Shown here: positions 52,235 to 59,837 of the stretch, in pieces
Numbering within the stretch: the stretch's first letter is position 1
Layout: each line of letters starts with the position of its first letter
Origin: a bacterium
GTDB taxonomy: Bacteria > Vulcanimicrobiota > Xenobia > Xenobiales > JADMJV01
NCBI GenBank assembly: GCA_030149525.1
Contig: JASBRJ010000327.1
Span: 1 to 64,000 of the forward strand
Reading direction: 5' to 3'
DNA length: 64,000 bases
Program-made: the position numbers and the translations under genes
The notes under the pieces: model-generated
Told to the model about the DNA's origin: nothing
What the model saw: the letters and a program-made list of their open reading frames with translations, nothing else
The model's database searches: none

Positions 52235-53200
52235 ATGGCACTGGACAAAGCAACAGCAACCAAAAGAGCAGCACTTCTCATGCTCATTCTAGGAGTCGAC
52301 GCGAGCGTCGCCGTCTCCAAAAGACTGGAACAGTCGGTCGCCTACGACATCATGAGGGAAGCCGCTAAAATCAAAGCTCTCGATCCCGAGGAAGCCAAGG
52401 ACGTCCTCCGCTCCTTGCTCAAAGAACTCCCCGACGTTCGTCGCGCCCCCTCGGGCAAACGCTTCGCCGCAGAGGTCCTAAAGCAGAGCTTTGGAGAAGA
52501 TCAGGCGAGCTCCATCGACTTTCTCAAGAGACTTGACCGTATGCAACTCGAAGATATCGTGGCGACCGAGCACCCGCAGGTGGCGGCCTTCGTAATGTCC
52601 TACGTCCATCCCGAGACTGCAAGCCTTCTTATGTCCGGTCTGGAGCCGGATCGCCAACTGGATATCGCTCGACGAATCGCGCGCTCGGAAACACCCCAAC
52701 GAGAGGGGATTAAACACCTGGTGAGATCTCTCAGCAACCGACTCAACTTCCTGGGTGCCGACCGCGTTGGCGAGGAAGAAATCGGTGGCATCGAAAGCCT
52801 GGTCAACATCATGAAGGGTGTTGGTCGAGAGGTGGAGCAGAACATTCTTCACGGCTTCGAAACCGTCGAACCGGAACTGGCCGACGAACTCAAGAAGAAC
52901 ATGTTCGTCTTCGACGACCTGGTGCTTCTGGACGACCGCAGTATGCAGAAGCTTCTCAAAGAGGTGGACGGAAAGATTCTGGCACTGTCTTTGAAACGGG
53001 CCCCGGCCGCCATCAGCGACCTCATTCTGCGCAACCTTTCGGAACGCGCCCGAAAGATTCTCCAAGAGGACATGGAGGCTATGGGCAAGGTTCGAGTGCG
53101 AGATGTCGACCAGGCCCAAACTGCTATGGTTGGTGCTGTAAGGCGGCTTGAAGAGGCCGGCGAAATCCAGCTGACCAGAGAGGATGAAAAGTTTGTCTGA
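52235..53200 (+). CDS. fliG: flagellar motor switch protein FliG
   Basis: 321 residues. FliG middle and C-terminal domains with the EHPQ motif (DIVATEHPQVAAFVMSYVHP), and the torque helix with charged residues (LVLLDDRSMQKLLKEVDGKI, FVFDD). It connects FliF to FliM and interacts with MotA to generate torque. It starts three bases after fliF and overlaps fliH by 17 bases. Confidence 0.96.
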   Translation: MALDKATATKRAALLMLILGVDASVAVSKRLEQSVAYDIMREAAKIKALDPEEAKDVLRSLLKELPDVRRAPSGKRFAAEVLKQSFGEDQASSIDFLKRLDRMQLEDIVATEHPQVAAFVMSYVHPETASLLMSGLEPDRQLDIARRIARSETPQREGIKHLVRSLSNRLNFLGADRVGEEEIGGIESLVNIMKGVGREVEQNILHGFETVEPELADELKKNMFVFDDLVLLDDRSMQKLLKEVDGKILALSLKRAPAAISDLILRNLSERARKILQEDMEAMGKVRVRDVDQAQTAMVGAVRRLEEAGEIQLTREDEKFV

Positions 53201-53843
53201 GGCAATACCCTGGTCGTTCCCCAAACTGGAGTACACCCACCCGAATCAACAACATCAGATGCCCCGCAAGGAGGCGGAAGCCATTATCCAGCGAGCCTAC
53301 ATTGAGGCGGAGCAGATGAAACGGGATATCCTCCAGGAGGCCGAGTCGGAGGCCGCTTTTCTCAAAGAGAGAACGCGAGAACAGGCTTTTATGGAGGGCT
53401 ATGAAGAGGGCCGACAACAGGCCTTGGCAGAGCTCCAAAAAGAAAGGAGCGCACTCAAACAATCGGTTCTCCAGCAGTGGGAAGAGTTGCACAACGAGCG
53501 TCAGGCTCAATGGTCCGACTTGATGGAGGGGTTGACTCAGCGGGTAGGCCAACTGGCTCTCTGCATCTCCGAAAAACTGATTGAGAAATCGGAAGTCGAG
53601 AAGCTTCCCACCAAACAGATTCGGAAAGCTCTGGAGGCGATCAGCGACGGAGGCTCTGTCGAGGTGCTCGTCCATCCCGACGACAAGACGCAGTGGCCGG
53701 CCCACCTGTCGCTTACCCTCATCGCCGACGACGAACTCTCACCTGGAGAGTTTCACCTCAAAGGCCCTCACGGCTCCGTGGATGGAAGCTGGGCAGCCAG
53801 GTGGCGACGCATTCGAGAGATTCTGGAGGTGGAGGACGTATGA
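53184..53843 (+). CDS. fliH: flagellar export ATPase regulator FliH
   Basis: 219 residues. A long Glu/Gln-rich coiled coil (EAEQMKRDILQEAESEAAFL, REQAFMEGYEEGRQQALAEL) and a C-terminal V-ATPase-E-like domain (VEVLVHPDDKTQWPAH) typical of FliH. It regulates the FliI ATPase and docks it at the export gate. fliI is encoded separately, about 4.6 kb downstream. Confidence 0.9.
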   Translation: MKSLSEAIPWSFPKLEYTHPNQQHQMPRKEAEAIIQRAYIEAEQMKRDILQEAESEAAFLKERTREQAFMEGYEEGRQQALAELQKERSALKQSVLQQWEELHNERQAQWSDLMEGLTQRVGQLALCISEKLIEKSEVEKLPTKQIRKALEAISDGGSVEVLVHPDDKTQWPAHLSLTLIADDELSPGEFHLKGPHGSVDGSWAARWRRIREILEVEDV

Positions 53844-54196
53844 TGATTCGAGGCCTTTTCCACAGACATGACATGGACCACCTCAAGGCAGGACTTGAGG
53901 TCACCTACCAGGAGCGACTGGAAAGCTCTCATAACCTGGTCAACGGGGAAACTCCGGGCTTCCGGGCTAAGAACACCGACTTTCGAGCCATGTTCATGCC
54001 CGGCGAAGACGGGGATGTGACAGAAAGAGGAGAGGGCTTCCAACTGTACCTGGAAGCCCTCGAACCGGAACCTGAGTTCAATCTAGAAAGAGAAATGAGG
54101 AGAATGTCACAAGCAAACCTGGCGAGCCAGGCTTACAGCAAAGTTCTGATACGACGCTACCAGGACTTGCGGACCGTCATGCGAGAAGGCCGCTAA
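53843..54196 (+). CDS. flgB: flagellar proximal rod protein FlgB
   Basis: 117 residues from ATG 53843 (GGAGG seven bases upstream; ATG 53840 is an alternative). FlgB motifs: AGLEVTYQERLESSHNLVNG, ETPGFRAKNTDF, and a C-terminal LASQAYSKVLIRRYQDLRTV. It forms the proximal rod with FlgC. Its place after fliH rather than before flgC is unusual. Its start overlaps the fliH stop. Confidence 0.88.
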   Translation: MIRGLFHRHDMDHLKAGLEVTYQERLESSHNLVNGETPGFRAKNTDFRAMFMPGEDGDVTERGEGFQLYLEALEPEPEFNLEREMRRMSQANLASQAYSKVLIRRYQDLRTVMREGR

Positions 54197-54239
54197 CCGA
54201 AACCTCTGCGCGTGATCCTCTGCCTGAGGATTCACACCT

Positions 54240-55286
54240 TTAGCCTGCCTCCAACTCCACTCGATTCTTACCCGATCTTTTCGCCCGGTAGAGGGCCTGA
54301 TCGGCTCTTTCGATGATGGAATCCCGGGTATCACCCGGTCGAAACTGAGCAACACCCATGCTGATAGTGGTGCGGACCCTTTTCACCTGTCCTGAAACAG
54401 TCAGCAAAAGATCGATTCCGGCGATAGAGCGCACCAGTTGCCGCCCCCTTTTCAGGGCTAAGCTTCGCGTCACTCCGTTGAGGATAATGACAAACTCCTC
54501 ACCGCCGTAACGCGCCACCATATCGGTGTTCCTGGTCATCTTGACACACTGTCGAGACAGCGCCTTCAAGACCGCGTCACCCGCTTTGTGTCCATAGCTA
54601 TCATTGAGCTTTTTGAAATTGTCCACATCCCACATGAGAATCGCGAACTGGCTCTCATCCAGGACTCCCCGCTCGACCAACTTGGTGAGAAAGTCATCCA
54701 TGGCTTCACGATTGGCAACTCCGGTGAGTGGGTCGGTTCGCGATTTGTCGATGGCCTGCCTGAGATCGAAGTTCAACTTCTGAATCTCCGCCTTCATGGC
54801 CTCAACATCCACATCCTTATTCTGGCGTTGACTGGCCACCTCTTCACGTATGGAGGTCACCTGCTGAGAAAGCTCCTCGCGAATTTTGCGGATGTCCTCG
54901 AGCTTACACATTTCATCGAGTTTGTCGGCATAGGACTCCACCTGATCCTCAAACCGGCTGGAACCGTCCAGGAGTCCTCGCAACTGCTCCGTTAAACCGA
55001 GCACAATCTTGCGAAACTCCTGGTCTCTTTCCACCAGATACTCTTGCTCTCTCCGGCTTTGCAAGAGACTCATGGCTTTGCAAGCTTGAACCGTCTTGTT
55101 GTAACGCTTGGGATCCCAAGGGTCCTTGCAAAGTTCTTGCTGCAGAAGATCGATGGTCTCAACGAATCTATCGTTACTGACCTCCTTCAAATCGTGACTG
55201 AAGCGCTTCAGGCAGCACAGCAGTATCCTAATAGTCTCAATGCACGAAGCATTGCGATCGGGCACCTGTCCCTTCAGTGTTAGCAT
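54240..55286 (-). CDS. GGDEF protein (probable diguanylate cyclase)
   Basis: 348 residues. The first 175 are helical and coiled (LEDIRKIREELSQQVTSIRE) with no domain I recognise. A GGDEF domain follows, with active-site RYGGEEF and an I-site RNTD five residues before it; DPLTGVANREAMDD and SYGHKAGDAVL are also conserved. It should make c-di-GMP with product inhibition. It overlaps the hybrid kinase upstream by seven bases, so the two are probably co-translated, and it sits between flgB and fliI on the opposite strand. Confidence 0.9.
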   Translation of the reverse strand: MLTLKGQVPDRNASCIETIRILLCCLKRFSHDLKEVSNDRFVETIDLLQQELCKDPWDPKRYNKTVQACKAMSLLQSRREQEYLVERDQEFRKIVLGLTEQLRGLLDGSSRFEDQVESYADKLDEMCKLEDIRKIREELSQQVTSIREEVASQRQNKDVDVEAMKAEIQKLNFDLRQAIDKSRTDPLTGVANREAMDDFLTKLVERGVLDESQFAILMWDVDNFKKLNDSYGHKAGDAVLKALSRQCVKMTRNTDMVARYGGEEFVIILNGVTRSLALKRGRQLVRSIAGIDLLLTVSGQVKRVRTTISMGVAQFRPGDTRDSIIERADQALYRAKRSGKNRVELEAG

Positions 55287-58200
55287 GCGTCGTCTTCCTC
55301 TTCTCTTTCTAGTTTTCCAATAAGTTTTTCCACTGCTGAAGCGATCTCTTGGAGTTCAAAGGGCTTGCCGATAAAGCCGAGGAGCCCCTCATCCATGATC
55401 TCCTGAACAGTTTGGTTGTGACTGTAGCCGGTGGATAGAATCGCCTTCACATCGGGATTGATGGAGCGAAGAGCCCGAAAGCATTCCCGGCCGTCCATGC
55501 GGGGCATCATCATGTCGACTATCACCAGGTCGATATACTTGTAGTTGGCCGCATAGTACTCGACCGCTTCCTGGCCGTCTTCCACGGTGATCACCTCGTA
55601 GCCGATTCTCCGAAGCATCTTGGCTGCGATATTTCGCACGATCTCCTCGTCGTCGATGACAAGTATTTTGCCTTTACCGCTCAGGATTGTGGGCGCGGCT
55701 TCCTGCTCTTTCTTGCCCTCGAACTCCGAAACCGGGAAGTAGAGAATGAAAGTGGTCCCTTCCCCGACCGCGCTGTCCACATGGATCCAACCGTCATGAT
55801 TCTGAACGATTCCGTAGACCATGGCCAGGCCCAACCCGCTGCCCTTCTCTTTGGTGGTAAAGAAGGGCTCGAAGATCCTCTGCAGTTGTGCCTCGGGAAT
55901 TCCACACCCGGTATCCTCCACGCGGATCTCCAGATACTCCTCGTAGGCCTGATTCTGAAGCATCGGCTCAGTGATCTGGTCTCTTCGCAGATTGCGAGTA
56001 TAGATGGTCAGCCGACCGTTCTGATCAATGGCGTGAGTAGAGTTGATGGCGAGGTTGAGCAGAACCTGGCCTACCTGCCCGGAGTCTCCAATGATCCACG
56101 GGTTCTCAGCATCCAGAACCCCCTCGATAATAATCCGAGGATCGGTGGTTCTGGTGAGTAAGGTGAGCACTTCGGCCACACTTTCGTGAATGGAGAAGGC
56201 CTCGTGCTTGTGCTTTCCTTGTCGCGCAAAGCCTAAGAGCTTCTGAGTCAAGTCGGCTGCCCTGCGAGCGGCTCTTTCGATCACATCGGCTGCTTGTTGA
56301 ATCTCCTGCCAGGTCGAAACCTCTCCTTTGAGTAGGCTCGAGTAGCCGAGAATTCCACTCAACAAATTGTTGAAATCGTGGGCCACACCGCCGGCCAAAG
56401 TGCCGATCGCTTCCATGCGCTGGGCCCTCATGAGACGCTCTTGCATAGCCACTTCGGCGGTCACATCCCGCTCCGACCAGACCAGATTCGACATGACCCC
56501 GTCGTGATCGCGAACGGGGGAAACGGTCAGCTCAACATACTTGATCTCTTCTTCACTGACTTTTCGGGTGCGACGACCCGACCAGACAGCCCCTTGAGCG
56601 ATGGCGTTCTGAATCGGCTCTTCGAAGATCATGTCGTAGACCGACCCCAGGGGGCTCTCTTTCCCTTCTCCGAAGTTGCGTTCAAAGGCCGGATTCACAT
56701 ATTCTAAGTGACCCTCAAGGTCGGTGATGGCGATAGAATCGGAGAACTGCTCCACCGCTGCAACGAGTCGCTCTTTTTCGCCCTCAAGCTGCTTGTGGAG
56801 AGTGAGATCTCGCATGGCGCCGCGACAGCCCAAGTAGTTTCCGCTATCGTCGTAGACAGGTCGACTCTTATAGGCGAGCCAACGAACCCCCCCGCTCCGA
56901 TCAATAATGCGAAACTCAGCTTCCAGAAAATCATCCGACATTTCCTCGTCGGGTTGAGGAACCAGTTGGACGTCTTCCGGATGAGCGATCCGGTGCAAAA
57001 AGTCGACATCCATCTCGAACTCGAAGGGATCGTAGCCTGTGATCTTCTTGCAAATGGGCGAGGAGTAGAGAAAGTGACCCTGGGGTGAACGCCAGAATTC
57101 CCAGTCGTGGGCGTTCTCCCCCCGCATACTGAAGGCGTTATCCTCGTGGGAGGAGATAGCTTCGTAGGTCTCAGCCGCCATCTCAAGCCCTTTCACCACG
57201 GCAACCGTACAGGTTTCCAGACCGTAGTTGATGGGACTCTGGTGAATGTTCACCTCGCTGGTTCTTCCGGTACAGGCAACGAGGGAGGCTTGATAGACCG
57301 AGAATAGGCCTTCGCTCCAGCCGTTTCCAAAGGTCTCCTCCAGATCGTCGGCCACGATAAAGTCGGCCACTCGCCGCCCTACAAGACTCGCAGCACTGGC
57401 ACCCAAAAGGGTTGTTGTGGCGTCGTTGACCGCTTTGATCTGACCCCTTTGATCGTAAATGATGGCGGCATCGGGTATGGCTTCGAAGATCCCGCGAAAG
57501 GACTCTTTCTGACTTCGAAGCTCTTCCTTTTGATACTCCACCAGGTCTTGAAGTCGAAACAGAGCCCTGACCCGACTCATCTTCTCGGTGAGACTGACCA
57601 CATAGTCGGGTTCGGCATTACAGCGAACGCAAGCATCGGCACCACGTCTCAAGAGATCGACCTGTGAACCCTGCCAACCCTCATCAAGAACCACCAGGTT
57701 GGCGTTGAAACTCGCCTCCTGACGCTCTCGCCTGAGAACCTTATCCAACACTCGTCCCTGGTGATCATGATCGATGATCACAACAGCGGGCTTCCAGACC
57801 TCCAGGTGCTTCAAGGCAAGCTCCGCGTCGGACTCTTCCAAAACCTCGTAGCCGAAACGCCGAAAGCAGTTGGCCAAACCACGGAACTTCTTGCCTGGAA
57901 AGGGAATGAGTAAGAGCCTCGTCCTGATGGAGGGGATCTCTCCGGTGAGCAGATCTTTCACACAACGGATCAACTCCGCCGAGGTAAAGGGCGCTCTCAA
58001 GAGAGCGTTCGCGCCCAGTCCAGCCGTCAGGCTCTGGGCTTCCTCGCCGCAAAAAACAGCTGAGGTGGCGAGAACAGGCGTGTCGTTATAGGGACCATAC
58101 TCTCTCGATCGGACCAGTCGACACAGTTTCCACCCGTCCACTTCCGGCATGTGGAGGTCGGTCACAATGAGATCCGCTCTCTCCCTCCTGTCAAGGTAGG

Positions 58201-58339
58201 CAACAACCTCGGCCCCGTTGGAAAACCTCAGAACCTCTAAATTTTGCTTTTCAAGGATTCGCGAAATACGGAGAAGCTGAGTCCGGTCGTCGTTGACAAC
58301 CAGAACACGGTAGTTCTCCTTTTTGAAATGCGCGTTCAA
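55280..58339 (-). CDS. hybrid histidine kinase (receivers-PAS-kinase-receiver)
   Basis: 1,019 residues. An N-terminal receiver (Asp61, VTDLHMPEVDGW), a second receiver-like domain (VVIIDHDHQGR), three PAS-type domains over about 285-650 (IFEAIPDAAIIYDQRGQIKA, HEDNAFSM-to-AMRDLTLHKQ, AITDLEGHLEYVNPAFERNF), a kinase core with H-box LAGGVAHDFNNLLSG, N-box LLNLAINSTHAI, G1 VEDTGCGIP and G2 GSGLGLAMVYGI, and a C-terminal receiver (IVDMMMPRMDG, KPF). No membrane segment is seen, so sensing is cytoplasmic. It probably signals through its receivers, perhaps to the diguanylate cyclase encoded next to it. Confidence 0.92.
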   Translation of the reverse strand: MNAHFKKENYRVLVVNDDRTQLLRISRILEKQNLEVLRFSNGAEVVAYLDRRERADLIVTDLHMPEVDGWKLCRLVRSREYGPYNDTPVLATSAVFCGEEAQSLTAGLGANALLRAPFTSAELIRCVKDLLTGEIPSIRTRLLLIPFPGKKFRGLANCFRRFGYEVLEESDAELALKHLEVWKPAVVIIDHDHQGRVLDKVLRRERQEASFNANLVVLDEGWQGSQVDLLRRGADACVRCNAEPDYVVSLTEKMSRVRALFRLQDLVEYQKEELRSQKESFRGIFEAIPDAAIIYDQRGQIKAVNDATTTLLGASAASLVGRRVADFIVADDLEETFGNGWSEGLFSVYQASLVACTGRTSEVNIHQSPINYGLETCTVAVVKGLEMAAETYEAISSHEDNAFSMRGENAHDWEFWRSPQGHFLYSSPICKKITGYDPFEFEMDVDFLHRIAHPEDVQLVPQPDEEMSDDFLEAEFRIIDRSGGVRWLAYKSRPVYDDSGNYLGCRGAMRDLTLHKQLEGEKERLVAAVEQFSDSIAITDLEGHLEYVNPAFERNFGEGKESPLGSVYDMIFEEPIQNAIAQGAVWSGRRTRKVSEEEIKYVELTVSPVRDHDGVMSNLVWSERDVTAEVAMQERLMRAQRMEAIGTLAGGVAHDFNNLLSGILGYSSLLKGEVSTWQEIQQAADVIERAARRAADLTQKLLGFARQGKHKHEAFSIHESVAEVLTLLTRTTDPRIIIEGVLDAENPWIIGDSGQVGQVLLNLAINSTHAIDQNGRLTIYTRNLRRDQITEPMLQNQAYEEYLEIRVEDTGCGIPEAQLQRIFEPFFTTKEKGSGLGLAMVYGIVQNHDGWIHVDSAVGEGTTFILYFPVSEFEGKKEQEAAPTILSGKGKILVIDDEEIVRNIAAKMLRRIGYEVITVEDGQEAVEYYAANYKYIDLVIVDMMMPRMDGRECFRALRSINPDVKAILSTGYSHNQTVQEIMDEGLLGFIGKPFELQEIASAVEKLIGKLEREEEDDAC

Positions 58340-58445
58340 TACTAAAAACCCCTTGATATTCCATACCCTACTACCTACTTCGGCGAGTTCGGCAAAATAT
58401 GAAGACCATGAGTTCTTATGGGCAAAAAAGCGTGCAGACGCTTAA

Positions 58446-59837
58446 GTGCACAATGAACTAGACGATATGATTAACGTGAACAACTCCCACACACATGTAT
58501 TGCCTCCCGTCCAAGAAGCGAACCGGCTGTTGGCGCTGCTAAAGTCGCAAAGCTCGCTTGAGTTGACAGGTCGCGTGGAGAAGGCCGTAGGGACTCTCAT
58601 CGAGTCTTCCGGCCCCATGGCAGCGGTTGGCGACTTATGTCTGATCGCGTCGGGAGACGGCAAACAGCTCCCCGCCGAAGTTGTAGGCTTTCGAGGCAGG
58701 AGTCTTCTGCTCATGCCTCTGGATAAACTTGAAGGCATCACCCCGGGCAGCCCGGTCTCCTTAGCCCGCAACGCTCTCGAGTTCGGCTTCACTAGAGAAC
58801 TGGTAGGAAGAGTGCTCGACGGACTGGGTAATCCTCTCGACGACAAGCCTATGCCTCGCCCCGAAGTTATGGTGCCGTTCGACCGAGAGGCCCCCTCGGC
58901 TCTCAGTCGACCCGCCATCCATGAAGTTTTCCATACAGGAGTGAGAGCGCTGGACGGCCTGCTGACTTTTGGAGTAGGTCAACGTATCGGAGTCTTCGCG
59001 GGAAGCGGCGTAGGAAAGAGCACCCTCATGGGCATGCTGGCTCGCGGCAGCCAGGCCGACATCAACGTCATCGGACTGATCGGCGAACGGGGTCGCGAGG
59101 TGGGAGAATTCGTTCGGGATCAGTTGGGTGAGGAGGGCCTCAAACGCTCCGTGGTCGTGGCCGCCACCTCCGACCGTTCTCCTATGGAACGGATCAAAGG
59201 AGCCCTTCTGGCCACGGCCATTGCCGAGGGCTTCAGAGACCAGGGCCTCGATGTTTGTCTTATGATGGATTCCGTCACTCGTGTGGCCATGGCGCAACGA
59301 GAAGTCGGCCTTTCTGTGGGAGAGCCACCCACTTCAAGAGGATACACTCCCTCGGTTTTTACCGTCTTGCCCCGTCTGCTCGAGCGTACGGGCCCCGCTC
59401 CATCGGGCAGCATCACAGCCATCTACACCGTCCTGGTAGAGGGCGACGACATGAACGACCCTATCGCCGATACCGTTCGAGGTATTCTCGACGGCCACGT
59501 GGTGCTGAGTCGAAAGCTGGCCCACCGGAACCACTTCCCTGCCATCGATATCCTACAAAGCGTGAGTCGAGTCATGCCTGCCATCGCCTCTCAGGAACAA
59601 CTGGTGTGGGCCACTGAGTTTCGTGAAAACTTGGCCAATCTGCGCGAAGCAAAAGAGCTTCAAGCTCTTGGTGGATATCGACCGGGAAGCTCTCAAGACC
59701 TCGACTCTGCCTTGAGTCGAGAAACAAATATTCTTGGTTATCTCAAACAAAACGAGCCCCAACTGGGGACGGAACAAAACATAATAAATCAGCTGAAGAA
59801 GGCACTGGAAACAACACATGAAACTGAACCTGGCTAA
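58446..59837 (+). CDS. fliI: flagellar export ATPase FliI
   Basis: 463 residues from GTG 58446 (no clear ribosome site; ATG 58467 is an alternative). F1-type ATPase core: Walker A GVFAGSGVGKSTLMGM, FLIGERGREV-like IGLIGERGREVGEF, Walker B VCLMMDSVTRVAMAQREV, and the SEPP-like GEPPTSRGYTPSVF. It energises secretion of flagellar subunits. The stop overlaps the fliK start by 20 bases. Confidence 0.95.
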   Translation: MHNELDDMINVNNSHTHVLPPVQEANRLLALLKSQSSLELTGRVEKAVGTLIESSGPMAAVGDLCLIASGDGKQLPAEVVGFRGRSLLLMPLDKLEGITPGSPVSLARNALEFGFTRELVGRVLDGLGNPLDDKPMPRPEVMVPFDREAPSALSRPAIHEVFHTGVRALDGLLTFGVGQRIGVFAGSGVGKSTLMGMLARGSQADINVIGLIGERGREVGEFVRDQLGEEGLKRSVVVAATSDRSPMERIKGALLATAIAEGFRDQGLDVCLMMDSVTRVAMAQREVGLSVGEPPTSRGYTPSVFTVLPRLLERTGPAPSGSITAIYTVLVEGDDMNDPIADTVRGILDGHVVLSRKLAHRNHFPAIDILQSVSRVMPAIASQEQLVWATEFRENLANLREAKELQALGGYRPGSSQDLDSALSRETNILGYLKQNEPQLGTEQNIINQLKKALETTHETEPG

